Of a stretch of DNA of 64,000 nucleotides, positions 54,957-64,000 are shown one piece after another; the stretch's first letter is position 1, and each line of letters begins with the position of its first letter. Location: NCBI GenBank assembly GCA_024760905.1, contig CM045729.1:42700580-42764579 (forward strand), in the 5' to 3' direction. The notes beneath the pieces are model-generated. The model had not been told where the DNA came from, ran no database searches, and saw nothing but the letters and a program-made list of their open reading frames with translations. This DNA is from Plotosus lineatus (Eukaryota; Chordata; Actinopteri; Siluriformes; Plotosidae). Position numbers and translations under genes: made by a program.

Positions 54957-55945
54957 TTTAGTTGTTGGCCCCGTCTAACGCGAAAGATCATGACAGGATT
55001 TTGGGCCGTGGGTCTTCAGTCAGGGAGCTGCAGCGTTGAGCATGGCTGTAGAGGCCGATACGGCATCTGCAGATCCTGCCGCAGCCACCGCAGATGAAGT
55101 CTTCGCAGTATGGTGGGGGTGGGGCCTGTCACCGCTGACTGCGGAGTCTCTTCTCTCCCCAGTGGGTGTCTCTTCTCTCCTCTGCTGTCCTGATGACATC
55201 CTGGGTGGTTGTCCACCAGTCCATGCGGTCAGAGGCAGCTGACTCCAGGTCGGAGGGGTCAGGATGGCAAACATACTGGGCACATCTGTTCTAGCCAGGA
55301 CGTCGATGTTGGGGACATGGTCCTGTCAAGTGATGCCCAGTAGTCTGCAAAGGCAGGGTTGGTGGAAGGCGTTCAGCCGATGTTCCTGGCAGTAGTAGAG
55401 GGTCCATGCTTCACTTCCATAAAGAGTATGCAGGCCTTGTAGACTCTTATCTTGGTTTGGTGGTTAGCATGGAGTTGTCCCAGACTCGCTTCGCCAGATG
55501 GGCCATCACTGTCAATGCCTTGCCTATTCAGCTTTGCTCTGAGGCGTGCCAGGTTAAAGAGGCCTCCGTGACTCCTGGCATGGAGGAAGACACCGTCTTC
55601 AGAGTCGTGGAAGGCGTAGCACAGGAGCAGGGAGAAAAAGATGCCAAAAAGGGTTGGAGCGAGAACACAACCCTGCTTCACACCGTTTTTGATCGGAAAA
55701 GGGTCTGAGGATGATCCATCAAACTGGACGATGCCATTCATGTCCTGTTGAAACGACTTGATCATGCTCACAAGCTTGGTGGGACAGCCAATTTGCTGGA
55801 GGAGGGCAAACAGTCCATCCCTGCTGACCAAGTCAAAATCCTTGGTCAGGTCGATGAAGGCAAAATAGAGGGGTTGTCTCTGCTCCTGGCACTTCTATTG
55901 CAGCTGCCTCACAGAGAAGACCATATCTATGGTTGACCTGGCTTG
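54957..55945 (-). mobile_element. Family C LINE 3' part, minus strand, lacking the catalytic RT core
   Basis: The minus strand reads VSRDGLFALLQQIGCPTKLV, then FDGSSSDPFPIKNGVKQGCV and LAPTLFGIFFSLLLCYAFHD. It then jumps from 'LFNLARLRAK' to the later thumb region (TKIRVYKACIL, a GPSTTARN-like piece, NIDVLA-like and DVPSMFAILT near 55270). The segment that should hold FADD is deleted. The 3' end (about 54957-55020) is family-like. Confidence 0.8.
55373..55831 (-). pseudogene. Family C reverse-transcriptase fragment, FADD segment deleted
   Basis: The open 152-codon frame starts at an internal Met and covers RT blocks 3-4 (GVKQGCVLAPTLFGIFF), but the catalytic Asp pair is absent because of an internal deletion near 55535. 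Downstream the frame reaches the thumb (LHANHQTKIRVYKACI). It cannot encode an active RT. Confidence 0.8.
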
Positions 55946-56375
55946 ACATTTAATAGGGACTTAAAAAGTATACAATTAAAGCACTTGGTAGTACTGTATT
56001 ATGAAGTAATGAATCCCAATCTTGTGGAAAATTGTCAGATAGTCTTTGCTTAAATACAGCAATAAAATAATCTATATCCCCAATATCTTGAGAGATCAAA
56101 ACAAATCCGAAACCTAATCTAAATAGAATATTTTTAATATAAGAGGCCCATGTCAAGCACACAACTTCATCTAAAGATTTTAACATTAAATAGAGCTGAT
56201 GAGGTATTCTAAAGCTGAGAAGAGTTAAGAGTACACCAATATTTCACTGACCTAGACATGTATGTAAGCCGAAGAGGGAACCGGCCACATTCTCCAAGGA
56301 CCATATTGTTACATGTACTTTTACTAACTTTCAGAAAATGTGTGTATGTTTTTATTTTGATTTGTTCGATAAGTT
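55946..56375. other. slc4a3 first intron, no element seen
   Basis: Nothing recognised. Confidence 0.4.
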
Positions 56376-56625
56376 TATAATATGTAACACCCCAATCACA
56401 ATTAAGTCACTTTTTAACAAAGGGTGCAATTAGTTTTTTCACAGAGGTTCATGTAGGTTTGGATAAAAAAAAATTCTTAACAAATAAAATCAAAACAGGA
56501 AAACTGTATATCTTGAATACTTGGGTTATCTTTGTGTAATGTTTAAATTTGTTTGATGGTCTGAAAAAGTTGCAAAAAAGTAAAAAAAAAAAGAAAAAAA
56601 AAACTTGCACAGAACTGTATATATG
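56376..56625 (+). mobile_element. Solitary Tc1 terminal region
   Basis: Words such as 'gcaattagttttttcacagaggttcatgtaggtttgg' (56430-56465) and 'ttaaatttgtttgatggtctgaaa' (56543-56567) match the right terminal repeat of a common fish Tc1 family as I remember it. The expected terminal cactgta reads agaactgta at 56613-56621. No transposase is attached. Confidence 0.6.
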
Positions 56626-57080
56626 TATATATACATGTACGTATATATATTTTTAGTCTACAGTGGAACCCAAAGTGGCAGTGCCTTGCATTCTGAGTAA
56701 CACATGAAAAGCAAGCAGGGTAGATGATACTGCTTTGTGCTTGGTACTGTCTTTCCTTTCTGTCTGGTGTAACCAGACACTTCAGTCACACATCTGCCAC
56801 TCAACCCCTAGTCAATTCTCAAGAGACTTAGGCTCTAACCAGCAATATGAATGAATAAGCCTGCTTCATAAAACAGGCTTATTCACTCTCCAAATATTGA
56901 ATTTTTGTAGCGGTATCTCTTGAGTTTCACTTTCACTTAAGCTGGCTACACTAGGGGTAAACATTAGAACAAAATTGACAAAAAAATAGCCAGTATACTT
57001 ATAATAACAAAAAGTATGTATTTAAAATGCATTTGCAGCAAGCAGTACAGTAGTCGCATTAGAGAAAAAAGAGGTCTTAC
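56626..57080. other. slc4a3 first intron, start-proximal end
   Basis: A small hairpin lies at 56854-56885 (gaataagcctg / caggcttattc). No other feature. Confidence 0.45.
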
Positions 57081-57134
57081 CTGATACAGGTTGATCAAAA
57101 CATCTTTCTCAGGGGCATAGCCTCCTGTCGCCAT
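57081..57134 (-). CDS. slc4a3: slc4a3 start-codon exon (coding part)
   Basis: The minus-strand ATG at 57134-57132 has a strong vertebrate start context (CCCC ATG G). It opens 18 codons, MATGGYAPEKDVLINLYQ, ending exactly at donor CAG|GTAAG (57080-57079) in phase 0. The next exon enters in phase 0 with VLAEGEKAS. Mammalian AE3 has a 17-residue start exon, beginning MANG and ending PLPQ, joined to VRVPLEE, so length, phase and position agree. The short N-terminal peptide itself is poorly conserved. The join crosses a 34,744-base intron, so transcript evidence would be needed for certainty. Confidence 0.78.
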
Positions 57135-57232
57135 GGGGACAGGGAGGGGCACAGCAGCAAGAGTGTTGGGGTCTGAGATCAGCCCTTCTCTTTGACCGTT
57201 GGGTTTGCAGTCAGCCTGTGGGGTGGCATAAC
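57135..57232 (-). other. slc4a3: slc4a3 5' UTR part of the start exon, with upstream acceptor
   Basis: A good acceptor (gttgtttttcCAG at 57234-57233) starts the exon at 57232, so at least one non-coding exon lies upstream at higher coordinates. The frame upstream of the ATG stays open for 32 codons to the acceptor. A longer N-terminus is therefore possible if an upstream exon supplies an in-frame start. Confidence 0.7.
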
Positions 57233-57234
57233 CT

Positions 57235-58348
57235 GGAAAAACAACACATATGCCCATAAATACGCAATCATTGTAACAGTCTCCAAGGAATGCTTAACAT
57301 AAAAGGAAGGGCTTCAAATTGCACATCAGTCAACACTAAGCCAAAACCACATATGCACCTAGTACGTGAAATAAAAATAGTGGATGTGACTATGTAAATC
57401 CTTTATAAGCACAGTTTTCTACCTGTAATTCTTTCGCTGTGATCTATAAAAGCCTTAAATACAAATTTTCATTTACCTCAAGCAGCTCTACATTTAGGCA
57501 GCGTTCTCCTCACTGGAGAGGAACAAGCTGTGTTCACCCAAGTTTACACCAATGTCATTCACAGCAAAGATGTGAATCACACTGAGCATTATTAAAGTTA
57601 ACATGACATGGAAATCTCAACACATTTCTTCTTCCATAAATGTGATGATTTATCGTGTTTCAATCTCAGTATATGTACTGCCATAGCTTTCCACTCTGTG
57701 ACATCAAGGAAAGGAAAGATGAAATGGACAGTAATGGGTTTTTTGGTCACAGTTCATAATAAAGTTAGCACTTTTAACATTTAGCTAAATACACAAACTG
57801 TTATACTGGTTGAAATGCTCATTAGCATGAAATTTGAAAAGGTCTGAAACAAAATCAGTAAGATAGTGATGACTGTAATTCTGTAAAAAATGCAGACCAA
57901 TCACTGCTTTGTGAACCGTTGGGAAATATCCAATTTATGCTCAGCACATTAACTACACCACTAAAGAGATGCGACTTTCAAATTTTGTTTGCTTTGTACA
58001 TCACCTATGCCAGTTTTAAGTCTCTTTTAATATCTGTATGGTTCTGCATAAACTATAAAGGTAGCTCTAATATACCCAGTAAGAATGCTTTTGTCATTAT
58101 GGATGGATTGCTGAAACATATCTGTAAATAAAATCGAAATCTGGTTTGCTTTGTGTAATCTTGAGTTTAAAAGGACATCAGTATTAACTGTTATTCAATT
58201 ATGATTTTCTTTGATTGTCACAGCATGTGCATCCTAACTATATATGGAATGTCTACTTATTTTAAAATGTAAAAGTGTATAGAGAATATTCTTAAAAAAA
58301 TAAACATATTTCTTGAGTTAACATGATACTCCTCAAATACACTATACA
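57235..58348. other. Upstream intron or flank of slc4a3, no element seen
   Basis: No exon, CpG-rich promoter or repeat recognised. Confidence 0.4.
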
Positions 58349-58713
58349 GAAATTCACAAATGAGCGGCAGTGGTGGTCTAGTGGTATAGGGCGCTGGATC
58401 GCTGATCCAAAGCTTGGGGATTCAAGTCCCACTCTCCACAAGGTTGTCACTGTCACCCCCAGACGTGCAGCTAACTGTGTTATCAAAGGCCGGCCATGTC
58501 TTTCACTGTCTATGGCATGTAAAAGAACCATTGCTGACTATCGACAAGAGTAGGCTACAAAACCATCAGTGTGTTTCTGCCCTGCGATGGTCTGGCGTGC
58601 TGTCCAGGGTGTACTTTGCCCTTGCCCGGAGTCGGCTGGGATGGGCGCCAGCCTCCCCATGACCCTAATTCAGATTAAGTGGTTACAGAAAATTAAATGA
58701 AATTCACAAATGA
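58349..58713 (+). repeat. SINE-A full copy, tail type 2, 15-bp target-site duplication
   Basis: The body 58364-58698 is flanked by gaaattcacaaatga at 58349-58363 and 58699-58713. Head ggcagtggtggtctagtggt, B box gattcaagtcccac, same body, type 2 tail (gccctgcgatggtctggc ... ccctaattcagattaag). Ten bases of the body (the 'ggtgagag' area) are missing. Confidence 0.93.
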
Positions 58714-59335
58714 ATGATATTCATAAGTTGTGAACAGCATGGCCAAGGATTAAAACCAACAAAGTAAAGGTTACACTGCATTCAGAGTGCATTTAGATAC
58801 CAGAAATGTTACCAAGACTTCTGCATTTTACTAGAACTTGTCATTCATAAGCTTTGTAGGAGCTTTCTTTGCCTATTTTCATGCATTCTGATGTTGGCAA
58901 GTCTCATTTTCAGCATTCATAGTCTAGAATCACACCTGGGCAGGTGCTCAGTGTCTGAATATGTAACACAGCTAGGCAACAGGGCCAAACTTAGAACTCA
59001 GTCAGATTAATTATGAGTCTGGTACAGGGAACAGCAGTAAAGCCATTCTGCCCCAAACATTAATCACTGTAAAGGATAAGCCAAACAAAGTGAAGGAACA
59101 CAGTTTATTCAAGAAAGGGTACAGCCCTGGCACTATCTCAGACTGCTTAACATCTGTTCCCATTTGTGCAGGTACAGTATTAGCAATTCAGTCAATTTGT
59201 CAATTTGGATCACATAACCCACAAAAAAATATATCACATAAACATGTCATCTCTTAAGCAATGACTTTGCTGGGAGTCAAGAATTTAGCAGTGACAGCAA
59301 AATATCAAGCGTAATATACAAACATGTGCTGTACA

Positions 59336-59414
<79 letters not shown>

Positions 59415-60299
59415 TCATCACTTGAAAAATCATTTAATCCATATATGTCTAACCCTGGAATGTTTATATGGCTATGGAAAATCCATTTCTTTCCCAGTCA
59501 CATGCCAGTCTCTATACTTTTGGCAATCCTTTTTGTAGGAGTTTATTAATTCCTCCCAAGCTAAGAAGGCTCATATGCACACTGGTATATTAATAGCACT
59601 TTCCACTTGAGATTAGTACAGAAGGCAAATGATTCACTAGAAAGAATAGTCTGCTCTATAAATATGCTTGACAAATATATTCCTTACTGTGTGTATTTGA
59701 TAACACAGAGAGAGGGAAAGCAGCTGTTGCTATTGAATTGTTTCTGAATTCAGTATTTTTGTATGCTAAGGATGGGTTGGACATCCTCCTCAGGAAGGAC
59801 TTTTATTTTTATTTTTCACCAAGATCTGCAAGTGTCACTGGCATTATACGGTATTTCTGTTCACACTCTTAAAAGTTGTTTTAAAGTCCACAAATGTCAT
59901 AATAAGAGGAAGGTTTTGGTCTGTTACACCCCCTATAATCTAATTTAAAATATGCAGGTCCTCAGAAGTCTCTAGATTGCCATAACAGCTTGATTTAGTC
60001 TAAGTGTATCATTAATTGTAATTCAATATCATTATTGTAATTCAATAGACGGTCATTCTGTTATTTAATTTGGCTGTAACTGACGTCAGGCTTCTGATAT
60101 TGGTAGTTGCCTAGCTGCTTATGGCCTCATTTTAGTTGTCGACAAAACAGGATTTCATGTCCATTCTCTGTAGGGAATTCCCTATGTGCAATACAAAGTT
60201 GTAAATGCAGGCAAGTTTGAAATGGAGGGGCGTTTTTCCACATCTCACAGCATTGGCCCAGGTCTCTGAATTAGAGCTAGGGGCTGTACTAGTTTTTAA
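58714..60299. other. Unassigned stretch with long (TA)n
   Basis: (TA)n at 59338-59411 is the only clear feature. No exon or mobile element recognised. Confidence 0.45.
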
Positions 60300-60608
60300 C
60301 TTCATCACTCACTCATTTGCCAAACTGCTTAATCTTATGAGGGCGTTGCTGACACTTGGAAATGGCAGGGTGCACCCTGAAGAGTTATGCCAGACACCTA
60401 ACCACTCACACTCACAATTAAGAACAGTCAATTACCTTAATATCATGTCTTTTGGATTGTGGGAGGAAATTTGGAGTACCCAGAGGAGGGCCAACAAAGC
60501 CCAGGAAGAACATGCAAACTACACATAGAAATCCCTGCATCTGGAAATTGAATCCAGAACTTCTTGCTGTAAAGCAGATGTGCTAACCATTAAGCTAATG
60601 TGCCTCCC
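60300..60608 (-). repeat. tRNA-SINE, antisense, decayed
   Basis: The plus strand reads tail-first: catcactcactcatttgcc, cttaatcttatgagg, cagggtgcaccctg, then ggattgtgggagg and acatgcaaactacacatag. It ends with the complement of a tRNA-like head (gaattgaatccagaac... ctaaccattaagctaatgtgcc). Same type as 45305-45615. Confidence 0.65.
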
Positions 60609-61283
60609 CCTTTTAACTTTTTGAGAGCAAATTCATCTGTGGACATTTGTCTTGAATGTCACCATGATGAACATTAATATCTAATAAAAAAATAGACATG
60701 ATAGCACCTTTGGCTTGTGTATCATTAGTTTTCTTCACCTTTGATGCGGGGGAGGAATGAGTGAATTTGGGCACTGATGTAAAGGCACCTGAGGCACAAT
60801 CCACTTAATCCCAAAAAGTTTTCATTGAGGTGGAGGTCAGAGTCTGGACACAAATGTTCTTCAACACAACCATATCTTAATACCTCAGTGTGTGTACTTA
60901 GTTCCCGTTAAGGCATATCTGAATGTTAATGCATACAAAGACATTCTGGAAACTGTGCACTTAAGTCTGAAATTATTTATAACAGTTGGAGTCTTAGAAT
61001 TTATAGTTCCAGACTGACAGCAGATGAGCCAAAATATGAGCCATCAAGACCACTCTGAATATCTACATGTGAAAGTACTGCACAGATGAAACATGCATAA
61101 TCATTACGGGCAAGAAGAAAGAGATGGGATGGTGGATAGTTCAAAACAATCACAACAATGTTTAAAATAACTTCCTTCATTCTTGGCACGGTTGTGATTG
61201 GTTTGTTGACTCAGTTGATCATCCTCTGATAGCAGGCAAGCTTCCATGTCTTGTTTGAACTAATGCTGCACTTGGTGGATGGT
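60609..61283. other. No gene seen
   Basis: Nothing recognised; short frames only. Confidence 0.45.
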
Positions 61284-61620
61284 GGATATTCATTCATTCA
61301 TTCATTCATTCACTTTCTGAACCGCTTTAATTAGAGAGACTGGCACCTATCTCAGCTGACTCAGGGTGAGAACAGAGTACACCCTGGACAGCTCACCAGG
61401 GCATTGCAGGACAGAAACATGCTGATTACAATGTAGCCTGTTCTTTTCGAAAGTCAGCGATGGATATTTTATATTCCTCTCACCACCGACATTGAGAGAC
61501 ATGGCTGACCTTTGATAACCCAGTTAGCATCACTGGGGGGTCAGTGACAACCTGGTGATAGTGAGGCTTGAACCCCTGACCTTTGGATCAGTAATCCAGC
61601 ACCCTACCACCTGGCCAGAC
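61284..61620 (-). repeat. SINE-A copy, tail type 2
   Basis: It begins with (ATTC)n at 61289-61312, then the type 2 tail complement (gaaccgctttaatt...ggtgagaacagagtacaccctgg), body, and a worn head ending near 61618 (gatcagtaatccagcaccctaccac). No clear duplication at the ends. Confidence 0.8.
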
Positions 61621-63167
61621 AAAGTATTTCTGAAACAAACAAGCAGTATCCAACTGCAACACAGAGTCACAGAGAATATTATATCACTAAAATACAACAT
61701 AGCCATTGGTGGTCCTTTCTTGGATTTAAACTGCCTCCTTGGGCTGAAGCAGAGGTTACAATCACATACACTTAACTACATGTGTATTAAAAATGGATCC
61801 ACTCCTGTATCTGATCAGTCTTCAAATTTCACTTCCTCTTCCCTTCCTGAAGCAACAAAGAGCTACAAATGATTTATGAAGCTTGTCAGCATGAGTTACC
61901 ACTGCAGAGCCACGTTTGTAAAGTAGGTAGTGCTAAAGCAACTCAGAGCCACCCAAAAATCCCATGAAGAGAACATAAACAACAGAGAAGAGTTTTGTGT
62001 AATTTAGTTTTTCCAAATCATGTTCACACAAAAAGCAAACAAACAAAAAAATTTAAATGATGAAAACCTAGTTTTCCTTTTCAAAGAAACTTCAAAGTGA
62101 CAGCCATTATCTTTCACATGTTAGTGCTTCCCTTAGCAAGAATGCATACAGTATATGGATTTTACTGAAAGTGCAGCACATGAGTTCCAGGATAAGATGC
62201 TCAGACTGGCAGTCACTGTAGGATGTAGGTTTAACAGCCTTATGAATATGTGCCTATTGGAAATAGTCCAATGTTTCTAAAGTGCACACCGGTCATGGTA
62301 ATTTCTATCTATAGACATATGTGCATACTTTAGGCACACTTTTTCCCCTATTGTCCATCACTTACACTAATGGCTTCTTAAGACCAACAATTAGACTATG
62401 TAAGCAGGTTTCGAATAATGCTTCTTAATTTGTTCCCCAACGACTGGTAACCTTGTGGAATTCCACCACCACTCCCTATTTAAACATAATCTCTACCCCA
62501 AATGCCTTTGAGAACCCTATCAGAAGCATCACTATCAACATACCACGACAAGGACAACTTAGGTACAGCATTGATATGCTTTAGATTGCATGTGCTATTC
62601 AGTTGTTTAGAGTAGAGGGGGGGTCTATAATTATGTTAAAAATGTCAGAAATGAATTGAAATTAAACACATCCATAAAAATTTAATTTTTTAACATCCCC
62701 TTGGCTACTGGCATATATGTGAAAACCACAGATACACGCATTTTTGCCTAAATAACACACTGAGAGAGTTTATACTCAAGATCATGTAGACCATTATGTG
62801 GCCAAACTGAATACATGCATCCAATTACTCTTTTGACTCGTGAAGATTTACAAGATTTAAAGGAAAACATGCCACTTGATTGGCCATGAATGATACCAGG
62901 TTACCATTTGACCCCTCACAACACCATTCTCGAAGTATAATGTTTGCATTGCTGTAAGTCACACGTGACTGTGTTTAACAACATTGTTTTAACATTTTGT
63001 TGATACCATGAATAAACTACCATTTTTTTTGTCTCCAGGCAGGTCACACCGTAAACATATTAGCTTTGCAGCATCATTGACATTGACACTGACCACACTG
63101 ACATACCAAAATAAGCAGTCACTTAGGGTAGGGTAATTCAACCTGAAATCTTTACTCTTTATCACTT
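61621..63167. other. No gene seen
   Basis: No exon or mobile element recognised. A short poly-A-rich stretch is at 62027-62055. Confidence 0.45.
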
Positions 63168-63508
63168 TTTTGAGAACAGAGGTAAAAAAAATAATAATAA
63201 ATTTTAATCCACTGGGCTTTTTACACTCGAGCCATTGTGGCTCATCAGACCGGTGCTTATACCCGGTTTCCATAGCATGAAGTGACTAGGAGTACAACTC
63301 CTCCTGGATGGGACGCTAGTCCATTGCAGGTTACCTTCCCAGTATATTTTTACTGGTACCCATTTATACTGCTGGGTGAACAGAGACACACTTGTGGTTA
63401 AGACCTTGCCCAGGAGTCTTAGCACAGTGGGGTTCTAACTCACAACCTCTCGATCATGAGTGTAGCACCCTAATCCCTATGCCACCAGCCCCACTTTTGA
63501 GAACAGAG
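63168..63508 (-). repeat. SINE-B copy with 14-bp target-site duplication
   Basis: The body 63182-63494 is flanked by ttttgagaacagag at 63168-63181 and 63495-63508. On the minus strand it has the tRNA-like head (ggggctggtggcatagggatt), B-box region, ctgggcaaggtcttaaccaca, and the end block (gagccacaatggctcgagtg) followed by an A/T-rich tail. Confidence 0.92.
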
Positions 63509-63823
63509 AGCTCAGTATTTTGGATTGACTGGAGAACCAAGGTGGACCATTCACAGCAGTTGAACATGTTGAGTACCTCCAGAACACAGCAGATGGCCAA
63601 GAGAATGAAAGATGAAGTTACATATGCCAGAGATACCTCAGTATCACTACCCAGAACATACCATGTCTTCGGGTTGTTCAACATTGAAGGTCAAAAGCAG
63701 AAGATGCTGACTCTTGAACAGTGTGGTATCAATCTTAAGGTTCTATTAGGCAAGACCAAAGACAGATCTACAGTGACACTGTCAGACTTTTGTTTGGCCA
63801 TTGAGCAATTTTTCACACATTAG
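63509..63823 (+). other. Unidentified open segment (about 100 codons)
   Basis: From about 63509 the plus strand stays open to a TAG at 63821, with a protein-like composition: MAKRMKDEVTYARDTSVSLP, RTYHVFGLFNIEGQKQKML, then LKVLLGKTKDRSTVTLSDFC. It lies between a SINE-B and a SINE-A copy. The apparent start upstream is SINE sequence and cannot be real. It could be an exon of a neighbour gene, a retropseudogene or a transposon fragment. No family recognised. Confidence 0.3.
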
Positions 63824-63844
63824 ATCCAATAGCTGAATGAGTAC

Positions 63845-64000
63845 AGCCTCATTCATCATTTTCTGTAACCACTTAATCCTAATTTGGGTCACGGGAAGGC
63901 TGGTGCCCATCCCAGCCAACTTCGGGTGAGGGCAGAGTACACCCTGGACAGCTCGCCAGGCCATCGCAGGGAGGAAACACGCCGACGACTTTGCAGCCTA
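63845..64000 (-). repeat. SINE-A tail type 2, cut by window end
   Basis: It reads as the complement of the type 2 tail (ttctgtaaccacttaatcctaatttggg ... gcagagtacaccctggacagctcgcc) and enters the SINE-A body (cgccgacgactttgcagccta) at the last bases. Confidence 0.85.

Overview
This window looks like teleost fish genomic DNA. It is AT-rich, contains spliced vertebrate-type exons, and is packed with microsatellites, Tc1/mariner transposons, fish-type LINEs (RTE clade, Rex3) and tRNA-derived SINEs. There are no operons, no CRISPR arrays and no bacterial or viral gene blocks.

The only host gene I can identify is the 5' half of slc4a3 (anion exchanger 3, AE3) on the minus strand. Five exons are supported by splice sites and matching phases: the start-codon exon at 57081-57232, then 22180-22336, 18006-18250, 10108-10289 and 7368-7588. 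Joined, they give 286 codons plus one base of the N-terminal cytoplasmic domain. The membrane domain and the rest of the gene must lie beyond position 1. The first coding intron is about 34.7 kb (22337-57080) and holds most of the transposons. An orphan minus-strand exon-like ORF at 1816-2156 has good splice sites, but its phase does not fit slc4a3.

Layout by region. 1-7 kb: a SINE tail, compound (CA)n repeats, a perfect hairpin and the orphan exon. 7-10.3 kb: two slc4a3 exons, with Rex3 and SINE remnants between them. 11.1-12.3 kb: a 5'-truncated RTE LINE with a 17-base target-site duplication (TSD). 12.7-16.3 kb: a Rex3 LINE with a SINE in its 5' UTR. 18-22.3 kb: two more slc4a3 exons, three SINEs and an RTE fragment. 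23.4-26.4 kb: a pogo/Tigger-like element interrupted by three further DNA-transposon insertions. 27.5-30.8 kb: a SINE, a second copy of the same element carrying a large inverted repeat, and a Tc1 copy. 32.8-33.6 kb: an unclassified TA-flanked DNA transposon. 36.5-43.7 kb: a zinc-finger-tailed LINE (here family C) that carries a SINE in its 5' UTR and a nearly full-length RTE element in its 3' end. 47.5-54.4 kb: SINEs, a complete Tc1 element with inverted/direct-repeat termini, a second RTE copy, and Rex3 and Tc1 remnants. 55-56.6 kb: a second family C fragment and a Tc1 end. 57-64 kb: the slc4a3 start exon, then upstream sequence with SINEs.

The most interesting structure is the dominant SINE family (here SINE-A, about 15 copies or fragments). 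It is a tRNA-like head and a shared body joined to either of two 3' ends. In one version the distal third is assembled from the 5' end and the 3' end of the RTE LINE resident in the same window. All LINE and transposase reading frames seen here are broken, although several insertions keep clean target-site duplications. I found no convincing undescribed cellular system. The novelty lies in element architecture and nesting. Family names are from memory and by-eye comparison; no search was run.
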